A stretch of DNA of 64,000 bases from Streptomyces lasiicapitis. GTDB taxonomy: Bacteria > Actinomycetota > Actinomycetes > Streptomycetales > Streptomycetaceae. The DNA lies in the NCBI RefSeq assembly GCF_014646335.1, contig NZ_BMNG01000019.1, forward strand, positions 62,001 through 126,000, written 5' to 3'. Under the pieces are notes generated by a model. The model was not told where the DNA came from and ran no database searches. It was given only the letters and a program-made list of their open reading frames with translations. Shown here piece by piece: positions 8,001 to 16,820 of the stretch (within the stretch, counting starts at the first letter, position 1; every line of letters begins with the position of its first letter). The translations under genes were made by a program, and so were the position numbers.

Positions 8001-9803
8001 TCAGCGGCGGGACACGTGGCCGTGGCCGACCTGGATCTCGTCGATCTTGAGTTGCAGGTGGAAGTTCGGGGCGCTGGGCGCGGCCCAGGTGGTGGTGACG
8101 TCGAGCTTCAGGTAGCGGGCGCCGAGTCGGTCGCCGAGGTCGATGAAGCGGATGCCGCGGGCGCTCTCCAGTACCCCGGCCCTGACCTGCCGCCACCGCT
8201 TCCCGTCGTCGCTCGCGGACACCTTGTAGTCCTTGATCCGCGCGGAGTCCTCGGGCCTGCCGAAGGTCGAGCGGTTGTGGGTGGGTGACCACTCGCGCTG
8301 GTTGATGCCGAGGTGGGTGGCCTTCTTGCGGCTGCCGAGGTCGAGTGTGTACGAAGCCGGGAGTTTGCCCTTGTTGTCGGTGTACGTGGTGAAGTCGCCG
8401 TCGGTGAGGGCGGGCTCGCTCGCCTTGACGGAGCCCGTGGGGTAGACGCCCTCGCGCCGGTCGGTGGTCTCGACCTTGAAGACCGTGTCGTACGTGTCCC
8501 AGTTCTTGACGGACCGGATGGTGAGGCGGCCGTCGCTCTGGGCGAACGGCAGGGGCTTGCCGGTGCGCAGGTCGGTGATCTTCTTGACGCGGTAGCCGTT
8601 GTCGCGCAGGCGGACCTGGTCGCCGGAGGTGGGCCGGGTCGTGACGTGGACGTACTGCGTGGTGGGCTTGGCGCGGCTGATCGTGACGTAGCCGTACGCG
8701 CCGTCGTTCCAGGTGCCGGGCTGCATCCCGCCGTACATGTAGCCGCCGCCGTCGACGCCGTGCAGGGACTCCCAGATGGGCGGCAGGTAGTCCTTCATGA
8801 AGTTCGTGAACTTCTGCTGCTGGGGCGGGAATCTGCCGTCGACCATGGCCTGGAGGTCCATCAGGGACTTGATGGACGTACCCGAATTGGCCACGTAGCG
8901 GCCGACGTTGAGGCCCGTGTCGACCGGGCGGTCCTGGCCGTCGTACCACCAGGCGCCGGTGCTCGGCACCTTGTAGCAGGACTCGGTCAGGCGCGGCATG
9001 GGCGTCCAGACGGCCGAGGGCTGGTCGTAGGGCGGGGTCATGCCGGTCTTCTGCTCGTGGGACACCATGTCCATGGCGGCGGTGTCCTCGTTGTTGTTGC
9101 TCAGCGTCATGTCGGGCCGACGCTCGCGGATCTGCTCGTAGAGCTTGTGCTGCTCCCAGTACTCGTTGTCGTTGTCGATCCAGAAGCCGGACAGCTTCGG
9201 GTAGTTGTCCATGACCTCGAAGAAGTTGTCGTAACTGAACTCGCCGAAGCCGGGGCGCTGGGTGAGGTCGATGTCGCGGCCCTTGTGGGCGGAGTAGGCG
9301 GCCGAGTCGAGGGTCTCGATGCCCTGTTCGTCGTGCCACTTGGGGTCGTCGGTCATGTAGAGGATCGTCTTGACGCCCTTGGCCTCGCCCGCCTTGATCA
9401 GCTCGCCGAGGAAGTCCCGCTGCGTGGCGCAGGTGCCGGGGATCTTCGAGGGCCAGGGGCGGGCGTAGCCGAGCCGGGAGTGGAAGGTGGCGAGGACGAT
9501 GTAGCTCGCCTTGAGCTTCTTGGCCTCGTCGACCCAGTAGTCGGGGGTCCAGCCGCCGTCGGTGACGGCCTTCTCCCAGGCGGCGCAGTCGTAGTGCTTG
9601 GGGCTGGTGAACATGCCCCAGTGCAGGAAGAGGCCGGCGGTGGCGTCCCTGAGCATGGTCTGGCGGGGCGGGTCGGCGGGCGGGCGCGGGGCTCCGGGCG
9701 CCGCGGCGGCTCCGGTGCCGGTGCCGGCGAGCAGCAGCCCGCCGAGCAGGGACAGGACCGCGACCCACAGGGGCCAGGGCCCGCGGCGGCGTACGGGGGT
9801 CAT
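8001..9803 (-). CDS. Secreted alpha-L-fucosidase-like glycoside hydrolase (GH29-type) with F5/8C domain
   Basis: The 600-residue protein has a signal peptide (RRRGPWPLWVAVLSLLGGLLLAGTG, about 5-35 as a position guide). Its catalytic domain resembles fucosidase TIM barrels: GLFLHWGMFTSPKHYD near residue 58, VLATFHSRLGYARPWPS, and FWIDNDNEYWEQ (about 206-217), where the Asp after FWI is the likely nucleophile. The C-terminal 150 residues (SVKASEPALTDGDFTTYTD onward) look like an F5/8 type C/CBM32 carbohydrate-binding domain. It probably releases terminal fucose or a related sugar outside the cell. Its ATG overlaps the GH28 stop codon by 4 nt, so it is the last gene of the LacI-controlled operon. 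Exact linkage specificity is not determinable. Confidence 0.8.
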   Translation of the reverse strand: MTPVRRRGPWPLWVAVLSLLGGLLLAGTGTGAAAAPGAPRPPADPPRQTMLRDATAGLFLHWGMFTSPKHYDCAAWEKAVTDGGWTPDYWVDEAKKLKASYIVLATFHSRLGYARPWPSKIPGTCATQRDFLGELIKAGEAKGVKTILYMTDDPKWHDEQGIETLDSAAYSAHKGRDIDLTQRPGFGEFSYDNFFEVMDNYPKLSGFWIDNDNEYWEQHKLYEQIRERRPDMTLSNNNEDTAAMDMVSHEQKTGMTPPYDQPSAVWTPMPRLTESCYKVPSTGAWWYDGQDRPVDTGLNVGRYVANSGTSIKSLMDLQAMVDGRFPPQQQKFTNFMKDYLPPIWESLHGVDGGGYMYGGMQPGTWNDGAYGYVTISRAKPTTQYVHVTTRPTSGDQVRLRDNGYRVKKITDLRTGKPLPFAQSDGRLTIRSVKNWDTYDTVFKVETTDRREGVYPTGSVKASEPALTDGDFTTYTDNKGKLPASYTLDLGSRKKATHLGINQREWSPTHNRSTFGRPEDSARIKDYKVSASDDGKRWRQVRAGVLESARGIRFIDLGDRLGARYLKLDVTTTWAAPSAPNFHLQLKIDEIQVGHGHVSRR

Positions 9804-11224
9804 ACGTGGACCTCGCTTCCGTTGACGTAGACCTTGTGGAGCCTCAGTTCGGGGGCGGCCTCGATGAGGTTCGGCTCGCTCATGCCGGTGAAGTCGCAGT
9901 GGGCGACGCGCACGGGACCGAAGGGGTCGGAGGCGAGCCCTTCGAGGTGCAGGGCGCGGCGCGCGCCGTCGTGGACCATGTGCTCGACGCGTACGTCGCG
10001 GATGACGGCGGGGTACGGGCCGGTCTGCCCGGAGTAGCGGGTGGTGAGGTAGACGCAGTCGCGGTCGATCTGCCGCCCGGTGAAGTCGCGTACGTAGACG
10101 CCGTCGATGGCGCCGCCCCGCTTGGTGTTGGTCTTCAGGAAGACGGGGTGGCGGGGGTTGTGACGCCCGGGGAAGTCGAGGGGGTTGATGCGGCAGTCCT
10201 CGGCGAAGATGTCGTACGCCCCGCCGGACATCTCGCTGCCGACGGCGATGCCGCCCCAGCGCCCGGAGAACACGCAGTCGCGTACGACGATGTTGCGGCT
10301 GGGCACGCCGACGCGGTGGCCGTCCTCGTCACGCCCCGACTTCACGGCGACGGAATCGTCCTCCGTGTGGAAACGGCACCCGGTGATGAGCACGTCGGCG
10401 CAGCACTCGGGATCGACGCCGTCGCTGTTGTTGATGCGCCCGATGACGTCGACGTCCTTGATGAGGACATTCGTGCAGAGCACCGGGTGCAGGGTCCACA
10501 TGGCGGGTTCGAGGACGGTGACGTCCTGGATGAGGACGTTGCGGCAGCGGTAGAACTGCACCATGTTCGGGCGGAGGAAGTGCCCCGCGCCGAAGAGCCG
10601 CTGCTCGACTGGCACGCCCTGCTCCCCCATCCGCCGCAGCTCGGCCTGGTCGGCGGGCTGCCCGCCGCCGGGGTCGCGCCAGCTCTTCCAGGGCCCGTCC
10701 ATGCCCTGGCCGTCGAGGGTGCCGTGCCCGGTGACGGCGAGGTCGCGCTCGCCGTGGGCGTACACGAACGGCGAGTAGTTCCAGCACTCGGTGCCCTCCC
10801 AGCGGGTGAGCACCATCGGCAGGTAGTCGGCGGGGTCGGTGGAGAACAGGACGGTGCCGTCGACGCGCAGGTTCACGCGGCTGCGCAGGCGGATCGCGCC
10901 GGTCAGGAAGCGGCCTCCGGCGGGTACGACGACGTGGCCGCCGCCCGCGCGATGACAGGCTTCGATCGCGCGGCGGATGGCTGCGGTGTTCTTCGTGACG
11001 CCGTCTCCGACCGCGCCGAAGTCACGTATGTCGTAGCGGTGTTGGGGGAAGCGGGGCGGTCTGATGCGGGCCAGGATGGCGGGGACTCGGGACCAGGGGT
11101 CGTCGGTCGGGGTGCCTGGCCGGGCCGCCGGGTCCGCCTCGGCGGCGTACGCGGGTAACAGCGGGGACGTCGCCGCGAGGGCGCCCGCCGTCAGCGCCGT
11201 ACGGCGGGTGGGACGTGCACGCAC
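9800..11224 (-). CDS. Secreted GH28-family polygalacturonase-like hydrolase
   Basis: A 474-residue right-handed beta-helix enzyme. A Tat-type signal is visible (RPTRRTALTAGALAATSPLL, residues 4-23). The domain opens with YDIRDFGAVGDGVTKNTAAI, the N-terminal signature of pectate lyase-3/GH28 proteins. The catalytic pattern is present as NSDGVDPE and TEDDSVAVKSGRD (about 265-310), supplying the acidic residues used by GH28 hydrolases. The RIK-type C-terminal motif is not obvious. The substrate is probably a pectin-like or rhamnogalacturonan-type polymer, which is inference. It lies 50 nt after the second permease gene and overlaps the fucosidase start by 4 nt. Confidence 0.85.
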   Translation of the reverse strand: MRARPTRRTALTAGALAATSPLLPAYAAEADPAARPGTPTDDPWSRVPAILARIRPPRFPQHRYDIRDFGAVGDGVTKNTAAIRRAIEACHRAGGGHVVVPAGGRFLTGAIRLRSRVNLRVDGTVLFSTDPADYLPMVLTRWEGTECWNYSPFVYAHGERDLAVTGHGTLDGQGMDGPWKSWRDPGGGQPADQAELRRMGEQGVPVEQRLFGAGHFLRPNMVQFYRCRNVLIQDVTVLEPAMWTLHPVLCTNVLIKDVDVIGRINNSDGVDPECCADVLITGCRFHTEDDSVAVKSGRDEDGHRVGVPSRNIVVRDCVFSGRWGGIAVGSEMSGGAYDIFAEDCRINPLDFPGRHNPRHPVFLKTNTKRGGAIDGVYVRDFTGRQIDRDCVYLTTRYSGQTGPYPAVIRDVRVEHMVHDGARRALHLEGLASDPFGPVRVAHCDFTGMSEPNLIEAAPELRLHKVYVNGSEVHV

Positions 11225-11274
11225 AGGACATCACGCTCCAGAGTGGGGGAAGGGGGCGGGAGAGTCAGGGCAGG

Positions 11275-12162
11275 TCAGGGGTGGGTGTGCTCCTCCTTGA
11301 CCCGCGTCACCAGCTGCGTCGGGTTGACGAACCGCAGCGCGATCACGAGCAGCACGAGCATCGACAGCGTGTACATCACGGCCATCGCGTCGATGGACTG
11401 CTGCGTGCGGATGCCCGCGGAGAACACGGCGTAGTAGAGCGCCACGACGAGGGTCTGGCTGTCTGGCCCCGCCGTGAGGAAGGTCAGCTCGAACATGCCG
11501 ACCGTCCGCACCAGGACCAGCACGGACGCGGCGAGGATGCCCGGTACGAGGAGGGGCGTGAGGACGCGCAGCAGGACCGAGCCCGTGCGCGCGCCGCACA
11601 TCCTGGCCGCCGCCTCGATGCGCGGGTCGATCTGCTCGATGAACGGCGTCATCGTCAGGACGACGAACGGCACCGACGGCACGAGGTTGGCGAGCACGAC
11701 CCCCGTGAGCGTCCCGGCGAGGTGGAACTTGTACAGGACGGTGGCCAGCGGGATGCCGTACGTCAGCGGCGGCACCAGGATCGGCAGCAGGAACAGGAGC
11801 AGCACCAGCTTCTTGCCGGGGAAGGACCGCCGGGCGAGCGCGTAGGCGGCGGGCACCCCGATCAGCACCGAGACCGCCACCACCAGCACCGACACCAGCG
11901 CCGTCGTCCAGAAGACCTGCCCGAGCGAGAACTCCCGCCAGGCCGCCCCGTACCACTTGGTCGTCCACCCCTCCGGCAGCCAGGTCGTGAACCAGCGCGT
12001 GCCGAAGGAGTCCGCGAGCGGTACGCCGACGACGCCCGCGAGGTTGACGAAGAAGAAGCCGAAGACGGCGGCGGCGATCCAGGTCCCCGGCCGTCCCCAC
12101 CGGCGTCGGCGCGTGACTTCCTTGGCGCGCGCCGTCGGCCGTCTCTCCAGCAGGTCGGCCAT
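11275..12162 (-). CDS. ABC transporter permease (second permease of the operon)
   Basis: The 295-residue inner-membrane permease has about six transmembrane helices, including the N-terminal TWIAAAVFGFFFVNLAGVV segment. The cytoplasmic loop contact for the ATPase is visible as EAAARMCGARTGSVLLRVLTPLLVPGI, the EAA motif (about residues 185-210; quoted as a guide). The family is the PotC/CysW-like group used for polyamine, iron, sulfate and some organic ligands, rather than the MalG group usual for sugars. ATG 12162 overlaps the last base of the first permease's stop codon (TGATG), so the pair is coupled. The C-terminus is a short His-containing tail. Confidence 0.9.
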   Translation of the reverse strand: MADLLERRPTARAKEVTRRRRWGRPGTWIAAAVFGFFFVNLAGVVGVPLADSFGTRWFTTWLPEGWTTKWYGAAWREFSLGQVFWTTALVSVLVVAVSVLIGVPAAYALARRSFPGKKLVLLLFLLPILVPPLTYGIPLATVLYKFHLAGTLTGVVLANLVPSVPFVVLTMTPFIEQIDPRIEAAARMCGARTGSVLLRVLTPLLVPGILAASVLVLVRTVGMFELTFLTAGPDSQTLVVALYYAVFSAGIRTQQSIDAMAVMYTLSMLVLLVIALRFVNPTQLVTRVKEEHTHP

Positions 12163-13124
12163 CAGCCCTTGCCTCCCGTCGCCCCGCGGTAGAGCAGCGA
12201 CCGCCAGCCGAGTACGAGCAGGACGACCGCGAGCATCACGGCGGCCATCACCATGGCGATCGCGGAGCCGAGCGCGTAGTCGAACTTCTGGAACGCCGCC
12301 TGATAGGCCTCGATCGAGATGACGTGCGTCTCGCCCCGCGGGTCCCCGACGAGCTGCGCCGACGGGAACACCGCGAAGGCCAGCACGAAGGACAGACAGA
12401 ACGTGATGGCCAGCCCGGGGGCGAGCAGCGGCAGCAGGACGTACCGGAAGCGCTGTGCCCGGCGCGCGCCGAGTGTCGCGGCAGCCTGCTCCAGGCTGGG
12501 GTCGATGCCGGTGAGATACGAGAGCGTGAGGAGGTACGCGAAGGGGAAGCCGGTGATGATCAGTGAGGCCAGAACTCCCCAGTAGTTGTGGACGAGTTCG
12601 AGCGGCTGGTCGATGAGGCCGATGCCGCGCAGCGCCTTGTTGAGCCAGCCGTTCGGGCCGAGGTAGCCGAGCAGGCCCTGTGCGGTGAGCACGGTGCCGA
12701 GCGTGATCGGCATGACCAGGAGCGTGGTGATGAGCCTGCGGCCACGGAACGGACCCCGGGTGCGGAACGCCACCGGCACTGCCGCCAGACAGTTGACGAG
12801 CGCCGCGGGCACGGCGAGTTTCAGCGTGATCCAGATGGTCTCGCGCAGATACGGGTCGTCGAAGAAGCGCCGGTAGTTGGCGAGGGCGCCGCCGCCGTCC
12901 TTGGGCTGGAAGGACAGGCCGAGGCCGTAGCCGAAGGGGTAGCAGAACAGGAGCAGGAGGAAGGCGACGCCGGGGGCGGCGAGGAGGAGGGTGCGGTCCA
13001 TGCCGCGTTCGGCCAGGCGGTGGCGGAGGGCGGGTCGCGCCTCCCGGTGCGCTTCCCGGCCGACGGCCGCTCCCCTCGTACCTCTTTTGCTCCTCGTATC
13101 CCTCGTATCCCTCATACCCCTCAC
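12162..13124 (-). CDS. ABC transporter permease (first permease of the operon)
   Basis: A 320-residue permease with about six transmembrane segments starting near residue 45 (TLLLAAPGVAFLLLLFCYPF). The EAA loop is seen as LEQAAATLGARRAQRFRYVLLP. The first 40 residues are Arg-rich and hydrophilic (MRGMRDTRDTRSKRGTRG); an internal start such as the ATG giving MDRTLLLAAPG would remove them and is a real alternative. The family is PotB/CysT-like. Its start overlaps the ATPase stop codon by 4 nt, and its end overlaps the second permease by one base, so translation is coupled through the transporter genes. Confidence 0.88.
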   Translation of the reverse strand: MRGMRDTRDTRSKRGTRGAAVGREAHREARPALRHRLAERGMDRTLLLAAPGVAFLLLLFCYPFGYGLGLSFQPKDGGGALANYRRFFDDPYLRETIWITLKLAVPAALVNCLAAVPVAFRTRGPFRGRRLITTLLVMPITLGTVLTAQGLLGYLGPNGWLNKALRGIGLIDQPLELVHNYWGVLASLIITGFPFAYLLTLSYLTGIDPSLEQAAATLGARRAQRFRYVLLPLLAPGLAITFCLSFVLAFAVFPSAQLVGDPRGETHVISIEAYQAAFQKFDYALGSAIAMVMAAVMLAVVLLVLGWRSLLYRGATGGKG

Positions 13125-14305
13125 GCCGAGACCGCCTTCGGCCGCTTCCCCGCGTACGTCGCCGAGTCGCCCCGCGCGTCCTCACCGGCGTCGTCCGCGT
13201 CGCCCGCGTCGTCCGGCCCGAAGACGAGCACCCGCTCGGGCGGCGCCGCGACGCGCACCTCGTCGTCGGGGGCGAGCCGCTCGCGGGTGCGCAGGTGCAG
13301 TGCCTGGCCGTCCGAAAGGCGGGCCTGCACGGCGAGTTCGCGGCCGTGGTACTCGACGACCTCAACAGTCGCGGGCAGCGTTCCGCCCGGGTGCGGAGTC
13401 CCGTCCGGCACGACCTCCAGGTCCTCGGGGCGCACGGCCGCCGTGGCCCGCTCCCCCACCGGCACGCCGTCCCGGTCGGTTCCGGTGATACGGCTGCCCG
13501 CGAGGGTGAGGGCCGGGGTGGGGCCGGGGCCTGTGACCGTGACGTCGAGCATGTTGCGGTAGCCCATGAACCCGGCGACGTACCGGTTGGCGGGCCGCGC
13601 GTAGACCTCCTCGGGGGTGCCGATCTGCTGGGTGCGGCCGTCGCGCAGGACGACGAGCCGGTCCGCGAGCGACAGGGCCTCCTCCTGGTCGTGGGTCACG
13701 TACACGGTGGTGAGGCCGAGCCGCTGGTGCAGTCGGCGGATCTCGGTGCGCATCTCCAGGCGCAGCGCGGCGTCCAGGTTCGACAGGGGTTCGTCCATCA
13801 GGACGAGGCGGGGTTCCAGGACGACGGCGCGGGCGATGGCGACGCGCTGCTGCTGGCCGCCGGAGAGCTGGCCGGGCCGCTTGTGCGCGTGCGCGGTGAG
13901 GTGCACCAACTCCAGTGCGCGGTCCGTCCGTTCGCGCGCCCGCGCCTTCGGCACCCGCGCCATCTTCAGGCCGAAGGCCACGTTCCCGCGCACCGTCATG
14001 TGCGGGAACAGCGCGTAGTTCTGGAAGACCATGCCGAAGCCGCGGCGTTCGGGGGCGAGTCGGTCGATGCGCTCGCCGTCGAGCAGGATCGCTCCCCCGG
14101 TCAGGGGCAGCAGCCCGGCCAGGCAGTTGAGCGCGGTGGACTTGCCGCACCCGGAGGGGCCGAGGAGCGCGACGAACTCGCCGCCGCGGATCTCCAGGTC
14201 CAGCTCGTGCAGGGCGCGCTGCCGCCCGAAGCTGCGCGAGACCCGCTCACAGCACAGGGAGCCGAAGGAGGAAGTGGAGCCCGGCGAGGACCCGGACGGC
14301 GACAT
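13121..14305 (-). CDS. ABC transporter ATP-binding protein (PotA/FbpC-like)
   Basis: The 394-residue ATPase energises the adjacent importer. All motifs are intact: Walker A GPSGCGKST (about 50-58), Q-loop QNYALFPHM, signature LSGGQQQR, Walker B LVLMDEPLSNLD, and the switch His in VYVTHDQEEAL. A C-terminal region of about 130 residues (LDVTVTGPGPTPALTLAG onward) fits a TOBE-type regulatory domain. The last 30 residues are Asp/Ala-rich. It starts 4 nt after the binding-protein stop codon and overlaps the first permease by 4 nt. By family it groups with polyamine/iron/thiamine-type importers, although the operon context points to a carbohydrate ligand. Confidence 0.93.
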   Translation of the reverse strand: MSPSGSSPGSTSSFGSLCCERVSRSFGRQRALHELDLEIRGGEFVALLGPSGCGKSTALNCLAGLLPLTGGAILLDGERIDRLAPERRGFGMVFQNYALFPHMTVRGNVAFGLKMARVPKARARERTDRALELVHLTAHAHKRPGQLSGGQQQRVAIARAVVLEPRLVLMDEPLSNLDAALRLEMRTEIRRLHQRLGLTTVYVTHDQEEALSLADRLVVLRDGRTQQIGTPEEVYARPANRYVAGFMGYRNMLDVTVTGPGPTPALTLAGSRITGTDRDGVPVGERATAAVRPEDLEVVPDGTPHPGGTLPATVEVVEYHGRELAVQARLSDGQALHLRTRERLAPDDEVRVAAPPERVLVFGPDDAGDADDAGEDARGDSATYAGKRPKAVSA

Positions 14306-14309
14306 CCGC

Positions 14310-15533
14310 TCACCCGCCCGCGACGTTGCGGTTCCACAGGTCGAAGGCCTTGACCTGGGCCTGCGCGGGCAGCGACGGCTTCTTCGGGAACTCGTCGATC
14401 CAGCGGTCGAAGTCGGGGACGCCGTACTCCTCGATGACCTTCCGCGACTTCGCGGGCGCCATCGACAGGGGTACGTCCTTGACCGCGGGCCCGGGGTAGA
14501 AGTAGCCGTCGTCGTACGCCTTGGCCTGCTGCTCCGGCGTCAGGATCCACTTGATCAGCTGGAGTACGGCGGACATCGTGTCGGCGTCGACGCCCTTCGG
14601 CACGACCGCGTACTGCGCGTCCGTCACCCAGGTCATGCGGTCGAAGCGGCCGACGGCCATCTTCTTGGGGACGGTGCCGAGCGCGCGCGGGTTGATGTAC
14701 CAGCCCGTCGTACTCATGATCATGTCGACCTGTCCGCCGGCCAGGTTCTTCATGGTCTCCGTGGTCCCGGAGGCGTAGGGCGCGGTGTACTTGTCGAGTT
14801 CCTTGAGGTACGCCCACGTCTTGTCCCAGCCCTTCTCCGGGTCCGCCGGGTCCTTGTCGCCGAGCAGGTACGGCAGGCCCATGAGCCAGGTGCGGCCGGG
14901 GCCGGAGTTGGCGGGGTCGGCGTACTGGAACCGCTTGGGGTGCTTCTTGGCCCAGGCGAGCAGGGCCTGCGGGGACGCGGGCGGGCTCTTGACCGCGTCG
15001 GGGTCGTACTCGACGAGGGGGCCGGACGGGTAGTACACGATCGCGGTGCCCTTGCCCTGCGCCAACTCGGCCATGTCGGCGGCGGGTTGGAGGTAGTCGG
15101 GGTCGCCGACGCGGTCGCGGAAGGGCTTCATGTCGGCCCACAGGTCCTGTTCGACGCCCGCGGCGAGGCCGTCCGTGCCGGTCAGGACGAGGTCGATCTG
15201 GACCCGGCCCGCCTGCTGCTGGGCCTTGATCTTCCCGGCGAGGTCGGGGGCGGGCGCCTTGGAGTACGTGACCTTGGAGACCGTCTCGGGGTGTGCGCGC
15301 TCGAAGGCCTCGATCATGCCCTGGGTCAGCTGGAGGTTCCCCGCCACATCGAGCACGTCGAGCGCGACGGCCTTGCCGGGCTTGGCGGGCACGTCCTTCG
15401 CGTCCTGGTCATCGGATGAATCGCCGTCGGGAGCGCCACAGCCGAAGGCGGCGGCGACAAGGACAAGAGCGGCGACGGTCGGCCGCAGGCCACGGCTTCT
15501 GGGCGGGCGAGCCTTGCGAGTCGTACGGAACAC
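14310..15533 (-). CDS. ABC transporter substrate-binding lipoprotein
   Basis: The 407-residue extracellular binding protein feeds the adjacent permeases. GTG 15533 was chosen as start because GAGGGA lies 6 nt upstream; ATG 15551 in the same frame is an alternative. The N-terminus is basic (RTTRKARPPRSRGLRP) followed by a hydrophobic stretch and the lipobox AAFGC. The mature part has the periplasmic-binding-protein-like pattern (LVLTGTDGLAAGVEQDLWADM; VDMIMSTTGWYINPRALG) of iron/polyamine-type cluster D proteins rather than sugar-binding cluster B proteins. It is the first structural gene of the operon, 97 nt downstream of the LacI stop, with a promoter and operator between them. Confidence 0.88.
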   Translation of the reverse strand: MFRTTRKARPPRSRGLRPTVAALVLVAAAFGCGAPDGDSSDDQDAKDVPAKPGKAVALDVLDVAGNLQLTQGMIEAFERAHPETVSKVTYSKAPAPDLAGKIKAQQQAGRVQIDLVLTGTDGLAAGVEQDLWADMKPFRDRVGDPDYLQPAADMAELAQGKGTAIVYYPSGPLVEYDPDAVKSPPASPQALLAWAKKHPKRFQYADPANSGPGRTWLMGLPYLLGDKDPADPEKGWDKTWAYLKELDKYTAPYASGTTETMKNLAGGQVDMIMSTTGWYINPRALGTVPKKMAVGRFDRMTWVTDAQYAVVPKGVDADTMSAVLQLIKWILTPEQQAKAYDDGYFYPGPAVKDVPLSMAPAKSRKVIEEYGVPDFDRWIDEFPKKPSLPAQAQVKAFDLWNRNVAGG

Positions 15534-15572
15534 GGCGGCTCCCTCGGACATCGGCGAGGACGAGGCCGCCGT

Positions 15573-15588
15573 GAGGTAGCGCTTCCTC
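15573..15588 (-). promoter_or_regulatory. LacI-type operator upstream of the binding-protein gene
   Basis: GAGGTAGCGCTTCCTC is a near-perfect palindrome with the central AGCGCT expected of LacI/GalR-family sites. It lies just downstream of the predicted -10 and 40 nt upstream of the binding-protein start, adjacent to the LacI-family gene. Binding by that regulator is inferred. Confidence 0.65.
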
Positions 15589-15605
15589 GGTCCAGGTGCC
15601 CGAAC

Positions 15606-15634
15606 AAGGTCCTGCCATACATCGGAGCTGTCAA
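15606..15634 (-). promoter_or_regulatory. Predicted promoter of the transporter/hydrolase operon
   Basis: On the minus strand TTGACA (15629-15634) is followed after 17 nt by GACCTT (15606-15611). The -35 is consensus, the -10 is weak. The -35 overlaps the stop codon of the LacI-family gene, so the structural genes can be transcribed independently of the regulator. Confidence 0.5.
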
Positions 15635-16653
15635 GACGGTGCGCTGGTGGAACCGCGAACGTGCAGCTCAACGGGGAGGGCCTCGGCGTCGACGTCCTCC
15701 AGAGCGTCGTCCCCGTCCGTGTTTCCGTCCATCAGCCGGACGAGCGCGACGGCGGCCGCCCGCCCGAGTCCGCTGCGGGGTACCGCTACCGTCGTGAGCG
15801 GCGGCGAGGAGAACCGGGCCAGGTCGATCTCGTCGAATCCGGTGAGCGAGATGTCCTCGGGGACGCGTACGCCCAGCTCGGCGAGGCGGGACAGCAGGCC
15901 GAGCGCGACGAAGTCGTTGTACGCGACCAGGGCGGTGCCGTCGGCCTCCAGGGCGCGCTCGGCGGCGGCGTAGCCCTCGTCCGTGGTGGAGCCGCAGGCC
16001 AGCACGGTGACGTGCAGGCCGAACGCCTCGGCGCCCGCGAGGGCGCGCAGCCGCTCCCGGTTGGCCCAGGAGCCCTCGGGTCCGGCGAGGTAGACCACGC
16101 GGCGGTGGCCGAGCTGGGCGAGGTGGCCGCACACGGCGAGCACGCCCTGGTGGAAGTCCACGCCGACGGTGTGCAGGGCGAGGCCGGGGGCGCGGCGGTT
16201 GGCCACGAGGAGCGGGACGCCGCGGGACGCCAGGGCGGCGAGGTCCGCGCGGGGCATGCGGGGTGCGCACAGGAGCAGGCCGTCGGCGTAGCGGATCAGG
16301 TCCTCCGCGAGGTCCCGCTCCACGTCGGGGTCCTCGTCGGAGTCCATCACCAGGACCCTGGCGCCGCTGTCGCGCACCGTCGCGGAGAACGCCTTCACCA
16401 GGTCGCTGAAGTGCGGGTTCGCCAGGTCCGGCACGAGTACGCCGAGGGTGCCCGAGCGGCCTCGGGCCAAGCCCTGGGCGGCGGCGCTCGGGCGGTAGCC
16501 GAGGTCGGCGATGGCCTGGCGGACGCGGTGCGCCAAGGCGGCGTCGACTGTCGCGACCTCGTTGAGCACGCGCGACACCGTGGTCACCGACGCGTCCGCC
16601 GCGCGGGCCACGTCACCGATGGTGACGCGCTTCCCCCGACCTTTCGCCACCAT
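15631..16653 (-). CDS. LacI-family transcriptional regulator
   Basis: A 340-residue repressor-type protein. The N-terminal helix-turn-helix and hinge are clear (VTIGDVARAADASVTTVSRVL, then HRVRQAIADLGYRPSAAAQGLA). The ligand-binding domain follows (LGVLVPDLANPHFSDLVKAF; DGLLLCAPRM; GFDEIDLARFSSPPLTTVAV). It most likely senses a sugar released by the hydrolases encoded downstream and represses the operon through the palindrome at 15573-15588; this is inference from position. ATG 16653 was chosen because it opens directly on the conserved DNA-binding domain; upstream in-frame sequence is low-complexity. Confidence 0.92.
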   Translation of the reverse strand: MVAKGRGKRVTIGDVARAADASVTTVSRVLNEVATVDAALAHRVRQAIADLGYRPSAAAQGLARGRSGTLGVLVPDLANPHFSDLVKAFSATVRDSGARVLVMDSDEDPDVERDLAEDLIRYADGLLLCAPRMPRADLAALASRGVPLLVANRRAPGLALHTVGVDFHQGVLAVCGHLAQLGHRRVVYLAGPEGSWANRERLRALAGAEAFGLHVTVLACGSTTDEGYAAAERALEADGTALVAYNDFVALGLLSRLAELGVRVPEDISLTGFDEIDLARFSSPPLTTVAVPRSGLGRAAAVALVRLMDGNTDGDDALEDVDAEALPVELHVRGSTSAPS

Positions 16654-16741
16654 CGGCTGCCGCCCCCCTGCCACGCCTCGGGGAACCGCTTCCCCGGGGT
16701 CGGGGGTGTTCCTTCCCTGCGGGTGCGGGGGCGGAACCTGC

Positions 16742-16760
16742 GCCGCCGCTGCGCGGCGGC
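16742..16760 (-). terminator. Hairpin downstream of ispG
   Basis: GCCGCCGC and GCGGCGGC form a perfect 8-bp stem around a 3-nt loop, 60 nt past the ispG stop. There is no T-run, as is common for terminators in this GC range. Confidence 0.5.
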
Positions 16761-16820
16761 CCCCACGGCGGGAAAGCCGACGCCCGCCCCCCGCCAAGGC
16801 TCAAGGCCCAGGGGCCGGAA

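Noticed and set aside
11275..13365. Single fused permease of 696 residues
   Set aside because: The open frame upstream of 12162 is antisense-like Arg/Pro-rich sequence in another frame of the first permease; the real second permease begins at ATG 12162.
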